44,898 nucleotides of DNA. Origin: Deltaproteobacteria bacterium (GTDB taxonomy: Bacteria; Desulfobacterota; Desulfovibrionia; Desulfovibrionales; Desulfovibrionaceae). The number at the start of each line of letters is the position of its first letter. Positions within the stretch are counted from its first letter, which is position 1. Location: contig JAISDX010000104.1 in assembly GCA_031264465.1 (NCBI GenBank), positions 1 through 44,898 of the forward strand, read 5' to 3'. A program made the translations under genes and the position numbers. This document shows, piece after piece, positions 31,890-40,312 of the stretch. The notes below the pieces were generated by a model. That model saw nothing but the letters and a program-made list of their open reading frames with translations, searched no databases and was not told where the DNA came from.

Positions 31890-33302
31890 ATGACAAAAGA
31901 CATGTCCTACGAAGGGATCAACTCCCGCAAAGCGGAAATCATGCAAAAGTCCTTGGGCATCGACTATTCCAAGTTCGAACACCAGGGCGGTATCGGCTTC
32001 GATTATGACGCCATGATGGGCGAAGTGGCCTATTCCTACGAAGAAATGGTCAAAATCCAGCAGCAGACCGGCGTGGGCAACACCCCGCTCCTGGAACTGC
32101 GCAACATCACCGCCCTGGCCCGCCAGAGCGCTCCCAAGGGCAAAGGCGCCCGCATTTTCGTTAAAGACGAAGCCGCCAACGCTTCCGGCAGCTTCAAGGC
32201 CCGCCGGGCCTCCATTTCCGTCTATCATGCCGCCAAGGTGGGCTACAAGGGCGTCGTCACCGCCACCAGCGGCAACTACGGCGCGGCCGTGGCCTCGCAG
32301 GCGGCCATGCGCGGCCTGAAGTGCATCGTGGTGCAGGAATGCTACGACGGCCGCATGGTCGGCCAGCCGGAAATTCTGGAAAAGATGCGTATCTGTGAAG
32401 CCTACGGCGCCGAAGTCGTCCAGCTTTCCGTGGGCCCCGAGCTCTTTTCCACCTTCCTGGCCATTCTGGAAGAGACCGGTTACTTCAACGCCTCTCTTTA
32501 CACCCCCTTCGGCATTGCCGGCATCGAGACCCTGGGCCATGAAATCGCCAACCAGTGCCGCCAGCGCCTCGGCAAAGACCCGGAAGTGGTGCTGATCACC
32601 AACGCCGGCGGCGGCAACCTTACCGGCACGGCCCGCGGTCTGCGCGCCGCCGGGGCCAAAAACACCCAAATCATCGGCGCCAGCGTGGACCTGGCCGGCC
32701 TGCACATGGCCTCCGACAAGGATTTTAACCGTAAATCCTTCACCACCGGCCACACCGGCTTTTCCATGCCCTTCATCAAGTGGCCGGACCGCACCGACGT
32801 GCCGCGCAACGCCGCCCGCTGCCTGCGCTACATGGATAAAAACCTCATCGTCAAGCAGGGCGAAGTGTTTTACATCACCCAGGCCCTGGCGGTGCTGGAA
32901 GGCTATGAACGCGGCCCGGCCGGCAACACTTCCCTGGCCGCCGCTTTCGCCCTGGCCAAGCAAATGGACCAGGACCAGGTAATTGTGGTCAACGAGACCG
33001 AATACACCGCCGCCGGCAAAATGCCCTCTTCGCAGCTCACCTTCGCCAAGCAGAACGGCGTTGAGCTCTCCTTCGGCGACCCGGACAGCGACAAGCCCGG
33101 CACGACCATCGTCTTCCCCAGAAGCCCGGACATGTTCAAAGTCCGCTGGGCCGACATGGACGACGCGCGGCGCGGCTATATCAAGAACTGCCTGGCCAAC
33201 CACAAAGATCACCAGTTCAATGACCGGGACCACGCCTTCATGGCCGCCGAAATCCAGAGCACGCCGGACTTCGTGAAGAAGGTTCTGACCGAGTTGCGGT
33301 AG
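31890..33302 (+). CDS. ortB: 2-amino-4-oxopentanoate thiolase PLP subunit OrtB
   Basis: OrtB is the PLP-binding subunit of the OrtAB thiolase, of the fold-type II (threonine synthase-like) family. The start at 31890, 3 nt after ortA, gives 470 residues, the family length; upstream readings lie within ortA. The Schiff-base lysine is K103 in 'NASGSFKARRAS', and the PLP phosphate loop is 'NAGGGNLTGT'. 'VTATSGNYGAAVASQA' is the substrate loop. GGAG lies upstream. The reaction yields acetyl-CoA and D-alanine from a PLP-bound intermediate instead of a thiolase cysteine. An intrinsic terminator follows. Confidence 0.9.
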   Translation: MTKDMSYEGINSRKAEIMQKSLGIDYSKFEHQGGIGFDYDAMMGEVAYSYEEMVKIQQQTGVGNTPLLELRNITALARQSAPKGKGARIFVKDEAANASGSFKARRASISVYHAAKVGYKGVVTATSGNYGAAVASQAAMRGLKCIVVQECYDGRMVGQPEILEKMRICEAYGAEVVQLSVGPELFSTFLAILEETGYFNASLYTPFGIAGIETLGHEIANQCRQRLGKDPEVVLITNAGGGNLTGTARGLRAAGAKNTQIIGASVDLAGLHMASDKDFNRKSFTTGHTGFSMPFIKWPDRTDVPRNAARCLRYMDKNLIVKQGEVFYITQALAVLEGYERGPAGNTSLAAAFALAKQMDQDQVIVVNETEYTAAGKMPSSQLTFAKQNGVELSFGDPDSDKPGTTIVFPRSPDMFKVRWADMDDARRGYIKNCLANHKDHQFNDRDHAFMAAEIQSTPDFVKKVLTELR

Positions 33303-33350
33303 CCGGCCCGGGGCGACGCGAAAAAACTCCAAAAGCTTTGTCTGGGCAAG

Positions 33351-33393
33351 ACTCCCGGTTTAAGATATATTCTTGGGCCGGGAGTTGTTTTTT
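33351..33393 (+). terminator. Intrinsic terminator after ortAB (overlapping a possible truB promoter)
   Basis: ACTCCCGG (33351-33358) pairs with CCGGGAGT (33378-33385), with an inner AAGA/TCTT pairing, followed by TGTTTTTT. The same DNA contains TTGTCT (33338-33343), 17 nt, TAAGAT (33361-33366), a possible sigma-70 promoter for truB. Confidence 0.72.
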
Positions 33394-33422
33394 CGCCGCT
33401 CCCAAACCGGAGGCCTTTTTAA

Positions 33423-34406
33423 TTGTCCAAAAAGAAAACCGACCCGCGCCAGATAGACGGGGTGCTGGCGCTGAACAAGCCCAAGGGGCCCACTTCGGCG
33501 GCCTGCCTCGGGATGATCAAGCGCAAGCTGGGCCAGCCGAAAATCGGTCATGCCGGCACGCTGGACCCCATGGCCGAGGGCGTGCTGCTGGTCCTGCTGG
33601 GCCAGGCCACGAAAATTTCTTCGTATTTGCTTGATTTTGGGCAAAAAATATATGGTGCAACGCTTGAATTTGGAGTAAGAAGCGACACTTGGGACGCGGA
33701 AGGGCGGATTTTGGACGACCCCGCGCCCGAGTTTTTGCAAAACGCCCTGCAAGCAGCCCTGTCTTCCGGCGCTTTGAGCGAACGGACGCTGGGCGCGGAA
33801 ATCGCCGCCTGGCTGGGGAAACTTACGCAGGAAGTGCCGCCCTATTCGGCGGCCAAGCACCAGGGCAAACCCCTTTATGCCCTGGCCCGCAAAGGGCTTG
33901 ACACGCCGGTCAAGACAAAAACGGTGGAAATTTCACGCGCGGAGCTTGAGTGGTTCAGACCTCCGCTGGCCCGATTCCGGGTGGCGTGCAGTTCCGGCAC
34001 CTATATACGATCCCTGGCCCACAGCTTGGGGGTGCGTTTTGGGTGCGGCGCCATGCTCAAGGAACTGACCCGGGAGTACAGTCACCCCTTTTCCCTGGAT
34101 CAGGCGGTAAATCTTGATGATTTGCTGGCCGACCCGGACCTTTTGCCCCAAAAGGCGCGCGGCATCCGTTATGCCCTGCCCGCCTTGCCGGCCGTGGCCC
34201 TGTCCGCCGAAATGGCCGGGCGGCTGCGCGCGGGCGGCTTCATCCGGCCGGAGGAACTGCCGCCCATAAGCGGGGACAAGGCCCTGTTCCTGGGGCCGGA
34301 CGGGCGCGAGCTCTGCCTGGCCGAGCAAAAAACGCCGCCGGGACGGACGGCCCGGGAAATGGCCCAAATGGTCTGGGGAGTGGGACGCGGACTGTGGAAC
34401 GAATAA
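33423..34406 (+). CDS. truB: tRNA pseudouridine-55 synthase TruB
   Basis: TruB makes pseudouridine 55 in the T-loop of tRNAs. The 327-residue protein has the catalytic Asp in 'GHAGTLDPMAEGVL', the 'LALNKPKGPTS' start, 'QEVPPYSAAKHQGKPLYALAR' and 'VACSSGTYIRSLAHSLG'. The start is a TTG at 33423, with GGAGG ten bases upstream and no better ATG. A C-terminal PUA-like part ends the protein. It precedes rpsO and pnp, as in most bacteria, but is cut off from nrnA by the ptb-buk/ortAB insert. Confidence 0.94.
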   Translation: MSKKKTDPRQIDGVLALNKPKGPTSAACLGMIKRKLGQPKIGHAGTLDPMAEGVLLVLLGQATKISSYLLDFGQKIYGATLEFGVRSDTWDAEGRILDDPAPEFLQNALQAALSSGALSERTLGAEIAAWLGKLTQEVPPYSAAKHQGKPLYALARKGLDTPVKTKTVEISRAELEWFRPPLARFRVACSSGTYIRSLAHSLGVRFGCGAMLKELTREYSHPFSLDQAVNLDDLLADPDLLPQKARGIRYALPALPAVALSAEMAGRLRAGGFIRPEELPPISGDKALFLGPDGRELCLAEQKTPPGRTAREMAQMVWGVGRGLWNE

Positions 34407-34426
34407 CCCCATAGGAGGGTACGGCT

Positions 34427-34696
34427 GTGGTAATGGACGTTGAAAAGAAAAAAGAAATTATGGCCAAATACGGCAAGCACGAGGGCGACACCGGCTCCCC
34501 CGAAGTGCAGATCGCGCTTTTGACCGCGCGTATCGCCGAACTGACCGGACACTTTCAGACCCACAAGAAAGATTTCCACTCCCGTCAGGGCCTGCTCAAA
34601 CTGGTCGGCCGCAGGCGCAACCTGCTCAAATACCTGCGCGAAACCGACGTGCAGCGCTACCGCGCCATCATTGAACAGCTCGGCCTGCGCAAGTAA
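34427..34696 (+). CDS. rpsO: 30S ribosomal protein S15
   Basis: S15 binds the central domain of 16S rRNA early in 30S assembly. The 89-residue protein is entirely typical: '[36 protein letters not shown]', '[19 protein letters not shown]'. The start is a GTG at 34427 with GGAGGG 7-8 nt upstream; an in-frame ATG two codons later (34433) is an alternative. pnp follows after 267 nt of structured sequence, the classic rpsO-pnp order. Confidence 0.97.
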   Translation: MVMDVEKKKEIMAKYGKHEGDTGSPEVQIALLTARIAELTGHFQTHKKDFHSRQGLLKLVGRRRNLLKYLRETDVQRYRAIIEQLGLRK

Positions 34697-34708
34697 CCGC
34701 AAGCACTT

Positions 34709-34766
34709 CCGGAGAGGGTTCCGCCCCTCTCCGGACCTCGCCCCGGCAGGGGAACCGTTCCCCTGC
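34709..34766 (+). terminator. Two hairpins after rpsO
   Basis: CCGGAGAGGG (34709-34718) pairs with CCCTCTCCGG (34725-34734). A second hairpin, GCAGGGGAAC with GTTCCCCTGC (34746-34766), follows. Neither has a T-run, so they may act as a partial terminator or as a 3' stability element for rpsO mRNA. Confidence 0.55.
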
Positions 34767-34885
34767 GCCCCGTCAGGGTAGCTGGAGCGCTCGGGCATAC
34801 GACACTTTACCCCTTGGCCTGACTCCCCTCACGCGCACTCCCGCACCGGGAGCTTCTTCAAGGCAAAACACCATTTAACCGTTGT

Positions 34886-34944
34886 AAGGGGGATCCGGGC
34901 GGAGGATCCAGCGAAGCGCTGGATATTCCGGGCGGAGTCCCCTT
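34886..34944 (+). promoter_or_regulatory. Structured pnp leader (hairpin with direct repeats)
   Basis: An outer pairing AAGGGG (34886-34891) with CCCCTT (34939-34944) encloses an 8-bp stem ATCCAGCG/CGCTGGAT (34906-34924), and TCCGGGCGGAG occurs twice (34894-34904 and 34927-34937). The pnp ATG follows 20 nt later. In enterobacteria PNPase represses itself through an RNase III-cut leader hairpin; a similar role here is inference. Confidence 0.5.
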
Positions 34945-34963
34945 AGAAGAAACAAGAGGATCC

Positions 34964-37216
34964 ATGAGTATTTTTAATCCTGTCAGAATAATGGCCCAGG
35001 CCGGCGGCAAGGAGTTCATCTTTGAAACCGGGCGTCTGGCCAACCAGGCCGACGGCGCGGTCTGGATGCAGTGCGGCGGCACCGTGGTGCTGGTAACGGC
35101 CTGTTCGGCCCCGCTGCCTCTGGATAAAGGCTTTTTCCCGCTTACGGTGGAGTACACTGAAAAAATGTACGCGGCCGGGCGTATTCCCGGCAACTTTTTC
35201 CGCCGTGAAATCGGCCGCCCTTCCGAGCGTGAAACCCTGGTTTCCCGGCTGATTGACCGGCCGATCCGCCCGCTGTTCGCCGACGGCTTCAACGACGAAG
35301 TCCAGGTGCTGGCCAACGTCCTTTCCTCGGACCAGGAAAACGAGTCCGACGCCATGTCCATTACCGGCGCCTCCGCCGCCCTGATGCTTTCCAGCCTGCC
35401 CTTCGACGGCCCCATTGCCGGGGCGCGCATCGGCCGGGTGGAGGGCGGGTTTGTGCTCAACCCGACCCTCAGCGAGCAGGCCCGCAGCGACATCAACTTT
35501 GTCATCGCCGCCTCCAAAACCGCGGTGGTGATGGTTGAAGGCGAAGCCAAAATGGTGAGCGAAGACGTGGTGGCCGAGGCCCTGGCCTGGGGCCAGCAGG
35601 CCGTGCAGCCGCTTCTGGCCGCGCAGGAAGAGCTGCGCGCCAAGGCCGGCAAGCCGAAAATCGAAGTGGCCGCGCCGCTGGATACCGCCGCCCTGCATAA
35701 ATTCATTGCCGATTTCGCGGCCGACGACATCAGGAAAGTCATGTCCATTGCCGCGAAAATAGAGCGCCGCGCCGCCAAAAGCGAGCTCAAGGAAAAAATC
35801 ATGGCCGCCGTCTGCGCCGAGGGCAGCCCCTTTGCCGGGGACGAAGCCATGCGGAAGGCGGCTTCGGAAGTTATCGGCGCCATCGAGAAGGAAATTGTCC
35901 GCCGCCGCATCCGCGACGAAAACAAGCGCATTGACGGACGCGACACCAAAACGGTGCGCGAAATCAAAATCGAAACCGGCGTGCTGCCCAGGGCGCACGG
36001 CTCGGCAATCTTCGCGCGCGGCGAAACCAAGTCCATGGTGGTAAGCACCCTGGGCAGTTCGACCGACGAGCAGCGCACCGATTCCCTCACCGGCGACAGC
36101 TTCAAAAAATTCATGCTGCACTACAACTTCGCCCCCTTCTCCGTGGGCGAAGTCAAGCCGGTGCGCGTGTCCCGCCGCGAAATCGGGCACGGCGCCCTGG
36201 CCGAAAAGGCCCTGCGCCCGGTGCTGCCGGTTGACGATTCCTTCCCCTTCACCCTGCGCGTGGTGGCGGAAACCATGGAATCGAACGGCTCTTCCAGCAT
36301 GGCCGCCGTCTGCGGCGGCTGCCTCGCGCTGATGGACGCCGGCGTGCCCGTTGCCGCTCCGGTAGCCGGCGTGGCCATGGGCCTCATCCGCGAAGACGAC
36401 GACTACCTGATCCTCACCGACATTTTGGGTGACGAAGACGCCCTGGGCGATATGGACTTCAAGATTGCCGGCACCGCCGAAGGCGTGACCGCCGTGCAGA
36501 TGGACATCAAAATTTCCGGCATTCCGGCCGAAGTGATGGCCAAGGCCTTGGCCCAGGCCCGCGAAGCCCGCCTGCACATCCTGGCGGAAATGGCCAAGGT
36601 GCTGGCCGCCCCGCGCGCCGAGCTTTCGCCTTACGCCCCGCAGATGGAAGTGGTTGACGTCAACCCCGAAATCATCCGCCTGATCATCGGCCCCGGCGGC
36701 AAGAACATCAAGCAGATCACCTCGGACACCGGCGCTTCCATAGACATTGACGACTCCGGCAAAGTCTCCATTTTCGCCCCCACCCAGGAAGCCCTGGAAC
36801 GGGCCAAGGAAATGGTGCTCTACTACGACCAGCGCGCCGAGATCGGCAAGAACTACCTGGGCAAGGTCAAGAAGATCATGGAAATCGGCGCCATTGTCGA
36901 AATCCTGCCCAACCTGGAAGCCCTGGTGCATATCTCCCAACTGGACACCGGCCGGGTGGAGAAAACCGAAGACGTGGCCCAACTGGGCCAGGAAATGCTG
37001 GTCAAGGTCATCGAGATCAACGGCGACCGCATCCGGGCCTCGCGTAAGGCGATTCTTCTGGAAGAACAGGGGATCCCGGACAGCGACCCCGCACCGGGCC
37101 GCAACCGCCCGCCCCGCCGCGAAGGCGGCGACCGGGAACGCGGCGGCCGTGACCGCGACCGCGGCGGACGCGACCGGGGCGACCGGGGACGCGGGCGCGA
37201 CCGTGAGAGAAACTAG
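34964..37216 (+). CDS. pnp: Polyribonucleotide nucleotidyltransferase (PNPase)
   Basis: PNPase is the trimeric phosphorolytic 3'-5' exoribonuclease of the RNA degradosome. The 750-residue protein has two RNase PH domains (about 1-230 and 320-540, with 'TDEQRTDSLTGDSFKKFMLHYNF' and the 'DILGDEDALGDMDFKIAGT' active-site strand), an all-alpha linker, a KH domain (IIGPGGKNIKQI) and an S1 domain (LGKVKKIMEIGAIVEI). A final stretch of about 45 residues is made of Arg, Gly and Asp (GRDRDRGGRDRG type). AGAGGATCC precedes the ATG. The tail is unusual beside the enterobacterial protein, which ends shortly after S1. Confidence 0.97.
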   Translation: MSIFNPVRIMAQAGGKEFIFETGRLANQADGAVWMQCGGTVVLVTACSAPLPLDKGFFPLTVEYTEKMYAAGRIPGNFFRREIGRPSERETLVSRLIDRPIRPLFADGFNDEVQVLANVLSSDQENESDAMSITGASAALMLSSLPFDGPIAGARIGRVEGGFVLNPTLSEQARSDINFVIAASKTAVVMVEGEAKMVSEDVVAEALAWGQQAVQPLLAAQEELRAKAGKPKIEVAAPLDTAALHKFIADFAADDIRKVMSIAAKIERRAAKSELKEKIMAAVCAEGSPFAGDEAMRKAASEVIGAIEKEIVRRRIRDENKRIDGRDTKTVREIKIETGVLPRAHGSAIFARGETKSMVVSTLGSSTDEQRTDSLTGDSFKKFMLHYNFAPFSVGEVKPVRVSRREIGHGALAEKALRPVLPVDDSFPFTLRVVAETMESNGSSSMAAVCGGCLALMDAGVPVAAPVAGVAMGLIREDDDYLILTDILGDEDALGDMDFKIAGTAEGVTAVQMDIKISGIPAEVMAKALAQAREARLHILAEMAKVLAAPRAELSPYAPQMEVVDVNPEIIRLIIGPGGKNIKQITSDTGASIDIDDSGKVSIFAPTQEALERAKEMVLYYDQRAEIGKNYLGKVKKIMEIGAIVEILPNLEALVHISQLDTGRVEKTEDVAQLGQEMLVKVIEINGDRIRASRKAILLEEQGIPDSDPAPGRNRPPRREGGDRERGGRDRDRGGRDRGDRGRGRDRERN

Positions 37217-37288
37217 AAAAGATTAAGAGATGCCTCCGGCGGCTGGGGCCAATGGCCCCAGACCCCGTTAAAGTTGCTTGGGCCCGCA

Positions 37289-37320
37289 AAAAAGGCGGAG
37301 GTTTTTCCTCCGCCTTTCCG
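37289..37320. terminator. Terminator between pnp and the invasin-like gene
   Basis: AAAGGCGGAGG (37291-37301) pairs perfectly with CCTCCGCCTTT (37307-37317) around a T5 loop. On the minus strand six T residues follow (37288-37293 complement), so it ends the invasin-like gene; it may also stop pnp transcripts. A GGCTGGGGCC...GGCCCCAG inverted repeat lies just before it (37240-37262). Confidence 0.75.
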
Positions 37321-37353
37321 CTTGCTTTAACGACAAAAAACACATTGTGAAAA

Positions 37354-39693
37354 TTAAGGCGCCCTTAAGCACACAGCGACCGAGTCGGCTTCGCTGACGA
37401 AAGCATAATCCCAATCGCCATTATCCAGGCGGATGAAATAGATCATATTGCTCATCATAGGCTCTCCGGACCAGTAGCGGAACTGGTAGTCGGGGGGGAG
37501 GTGTCCATCCTCCGGCCACCCGGCGGCATGAGCCGCGCCTTGCCCGCCTTCGCCGGGTCCGGCCACAGCCCGTAAGTGCTCCTGTCTGGGTAGATTGGTG
37601 GAAGGCTGATAATCGACGATATTCGGGTTGCCAACCGTACCGCATTTGCTGCTGGCAGCCGCCCAGGTCAGCCTGTCGCTTGCCGTGGGTGCGGCGCCAA
37701 ACACGGACAAGGGACCATCGCCGAAACTGACCGTCGCGGTCTCGCTCACGGTTTTGCCGTCAATCACCATGGACGCCTTCACCGTCACCGTGCGCGAACC
37801 GACTATATCCGTAAGGTAGGCCGTATCTCCATCGGGAGCCACGCCGCCGTTGCCGCTCATGTCCGTTCTTTCCGCTTCCGTTCCATTCAGCCATATGGCC
37901 GACTGGCCCCAGGCCAGGCCGTTCGTGGCCCCGGTAGAACGGTTACCCCACCAGGCGGCGGTTATGGACGAATTCTCCACCGTCCAGGTCACCTCCCCAG
38001 GATTGATGGTCACGGTAGAGCCGTTAGCCGTGGCGGTGGCCGTGATGGAAGCCGTGGACCGGAACTGGCCGCTTGGCCCCATATAGAAAGCCGGACCAGG
38101 AACCGGGGTCAGCGTCAGAAAAGTCGTTGGCGCTACGGACGGGTTGCTCAGTTTGAAGTCCTGTTCCGTGCCGCCGGCCCGCACGGTCACGGTGGTCGGG
38201 TCCGGCGCGCTGGGTTCAAGCTCGACGGCGAACATCCCCTTGCCGTCGGTACTGGTGGTCAGGCTGGACTGAGGGCCGAGCAGCCAGGCCCCGCCGTGCG
38301 CGGTCACGCTGACGGATTGGCCGGGCACGATCTCGCCGAAGCCGTTGCGCAGCCGGAATTGATGCAGCCTTTGCCCGCCCGTTTCAAAAACGCCGAGGTA
38401 TTCGATCCGGTAAGCGTTTTTGGCTCGGTATTCCAGAATGATCCGGTTCTCCCGGTCCACGAACTCATGCCGGGCGCCGGACACCGTGCGCAGTTCCGCC
38501 ACTTTGGAATGCCGGATCTGCTCTTCCCAGGGCATGCCGAAGCGGTAGGTGAAGCTCAGCCCGAACTCCGTATCCGTTCTGCCCTGTTCCGTGCTCCGCT
38601 GCGTCAGGAAAGCCGACAGCAGGGGCACCGGCGTGTACTCCAGCCCGTAGGACCAGACCTTGGGGTCCTGTTCCAGACGATCCGCCCCGAACATGCCCAC
38701 ATGCTCGCCGTACCATTGCGTATAGGCCCCGCTGAGGGCGAGGTTGCGGTAAAAGGGCAGGTAGGCTTTGACCCGGGCATCCCAGCCCTTGGCCGGGCGT
38801 TCCTCCACCAGCCGGCGGTCGAAGTCGTAGGAACCCTTCCAGCCCGAGAGCGGAAAATAGTAATTGGAGGCCAGACGCAGCCAGTCGTATTGCAGTTCGA
38901 CCCCCAGGCCGCCGCGCTGATGCGAGCGCGTGAAGTCGTAGTCGAAAAAGGCGTTGTAGCCGAACATCCAATCCCCGGCATCTTCTTTAGTAGCGCCCGG
39001 AAACCAGCGCTGCCCCAAGCCGAAGTTGCCGATCCAGCGGTCTTTTCCGTCCGCTTCGCCGCCGGACACGGCCATGCTCCGCGCCCCGGCCTGCGCGAAC
39101 AGCGTCGTATATTGCCCGTCATACAGGGGCAGCAGCACGTCGCCCTCGCCCCGGAAACGCCCGTCCCAATCCAGGCTGAAGTTCAGGTGGGCGCGGCCGT
39201 TGTCCGCCAGGCCGGACAAAGCCGCCTCGCCCAGGCTGTTGGCCAGGCCCAGGCCATAGGACATGGCGCGCTCCTGGGCCAGGCGCAGCGGGTCGAATTC
39301 GGAAAGATCGCGGGAAGAGCCGGAAGCGGCGGTAATACGCCTGCCGCTGGTCGGATCGTCGCGCCCCCGCAAGTCGTAGCGCAACTCGCCATCCAAGCCG
39401 GGCGCGTAGCCGCTTGGCAGGCCGGAGCGCATGTAGGCGGAAGCCCGCCGCCCGCCATCAGAAGGGTGCGAAGGGCCGGAACTCAGGCCCGGCAGACCAG
39501 CCAACCCGGCCGCCTGGTTGAACAGCGCCTCGGGCAGGGCCTGCGGTCTGGCGCCGCCGCCGGCGGCGTCAGGGGAAGCGGGAACCGCCGGGCAGAGCGT
39601 CAGCATCAGGATCATGACGCAGCCCAACCGCGCCACGGGTTTCCACCAGCCGTGTCCCGGGCCTTTCCCGGGGTGTTTATGCGAAGCTTCCAT
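37354..39693 (-). CDS. Inverse autotransporter (intimin/invasin-type) outer-membrane protein
   Basis: The 779-residue protein has a signal peptide with a long charged start and hydrophobic core (about residues 20-38, ending AVPAS). A helical stretch with 'ERAMSYGLGLANSLGE' follows, typical of the plug of inverse autotransporters. A 12-strand-type beta-barrel (about 150-410: 'WFGNF...FFDYDFTRSHQRGGLGVELQYDWL', 'GWDARVKAYLPFYRNLALSGAY') precedes Ig-like repeats (about 450-660) and a C-terminal region with 'TWAAASSKCG' and 'NGDWDYAFVSEADSVAVCL', which resembles the C-type-lectin-like tip of invasins with two cysteines. Such proteins export their own C-terminus and act as adhesins. The ligand is unknown. 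Confidence 0.88.
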   Translation of the reverse strand: MEASHKHPGKGPGHGWWKPVARLGCVMILMLTLCPAVPASPDAAGGGARPQALPEALFNQAAGLAGLPGLSSGPSHPSDGGRRASAYMRSGLPSGYAPGLDGELRYDLRGRDDPTSGRRITAASGSSRDLSEFDPLRLAQERAMSYGLGLANSLGEAALSGLADNGRAHLNFSLDWDGRFRGEGDVLLPLYDGQYTTLFAQAGARSMAVSGGEADGKDRWIGNFGLGQRWFPGATKEDAGDWMFGYNAFFDYDFTRSHQRGGLGVELQYDWLRLASNYYFPLSGWKGSYDFDRRLVEERPAKGWDARVKAYLPFYRNLALSGAYTQWYGEHVGMFGADRLEQDPKVWSYGLEYTPVPLLSAFLTQRSTEQGRTDTEFGLSFTYRFGMPWEEQIRHSKVAELRTVSGARHEFVDRENRIILEYRAKNAYRIEYLGVFETGGQRLHQFRLRNGFGEIVPGQSVSVTAHGGAWLLGPQSSLTTSTDGKGMFAVELEPSAPDPTTVTVRAGGTEQDFKLSNPSVAPTTFLTLTPVPGPAFYMGPSGQFRSTASITATATANGSTVTINPGEVTWTVENSSITAAWWGNRSTGATNGLAWGQSAIWLNGTEAERTDMSGNGGVAPDGDTAYLTDIVGSRTVTVKASMVIDGKTVSETATVSFGDGPLSVFGAAPTASDRLTWAAASSKCGTVGNPNIVDYQPSTNLPRQEHLRAVAGPGEGGQGAAHAAGWPEDGHLPPDYQFRYWSGEPMMSNMIYFIRLDNGDWDYAFVSEADSVAVCLRAP

Positions 39694-39723
39694 TGTTTCT
39701 CTGATACATTGGGCCGCGTTAAA

Positions 39724-39768
39724 GAAAAAACCGTGACCGGAAAACGACTATGCCTTTCCGGGTCACGG
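39724..39768 (-). terminator. Intrinsic terminator upstream of the invasin-like gene
   Basis: On the minus strand, CCGTGACC-C-GGAAA pairs with TTTCC-GGTCACGG (39731-39768) with one bulged base, followed by TTTTTTC (39724-39730). It ends only about 30 nt before the adhesin ATG, so it either attenuates that gene or ends a short upstream RNA. Confidence 0.7.
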
Positions 39769-39782
39769 CGTGAACGACAAAT

Positions 39783-39893
39783 CGGCCCTGTCTCTCGCTG
39801 GAAACAGGGCCGGAAATAAATGGCGAAAGCGCGCCGCTCCTGACGGAGAGCGCGTTACACTGTGCTGTTGATGTGTGTGTGTGTGGTGTGTGT
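39783..39893. repeat. Hairpins and TG-dinucleotide tract upstream of the adhesin gene
   Basis: CGGCCCTGT (39783-39791) pairs with ACAGGGCCG (39804-39812). A weaker CGCTCC/GGAGAGCG hairpin follows (39833-39852), then a TG-repeat tract (39872-39893: seven TG units, a G, then four GT units). The remaining 39894-40176 shows no gene; CAAGCC...GGCTTG followed by CTTTTTC (39903-39947) is a weak terminator-like hairpin. Confidence 0.5.
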
Positions 39894-40173
39894 AGCAAAA
39901 ATCAAGCCAGGACCGAAGATTTCAGCCCCATCGGCTTGCTTTTTCTCGAAACGAAAAATGTTTTTTACTTGTGCGTTCATGCCGTCCGCTTGAAACAGGG
40001 GATTGAAACTCTTGAAAACCATACGGCAAGCCGCAGAGGCAGTTCACTTACCCGATTAAAAAGTAAAAGGCAAGAATCTGATGCGGTGATCATTTTGGCG
40101 TCGCCGATGAACAGCGGAACAAATATTTTATACCCGTTGGTCAATTTTGTCGCCTTCATGGACTCCCGGCGCT

Positions 40174-40182
40174 TGCTATACT
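40174..40182 (+). promoter_or_regulatory. Possible extended -10 promoter of the membrane-protein gene
   Basis: TGC-TATACT (40174-40182) is an extended -10 element, with only TTCATG (16 nt upstream) as a weak -35. Transcription would start near 40189, leaving a 125-nt leader. Confidence 0.4.
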
Positions 40183-40312
40183 TCCCGTCATGTCACGCTT
40201 CGTCTGTCGTTCAGGCGGGCGGACCGTTCCGCCGTCTCCGGTGGCGCGCCCTTTTGGTCCAAGAATGTGTAGCTAAATTGCCCGGCATTTTCTTTTTGAA
40301 GGAGAGGTGCGT

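Noticed and set aside
34943..36982. 679-codon open frame on the minus strand
   Set aside because: Antisense of pnp, with His/Gly-rich translation and no recognisable fold.
39990..40025. GGGGATTGAAAC, similar to the end of a CRISPR repeat
   Set aside because: Only one copy exists, with no regular spacing or second repeat, so there is no array.
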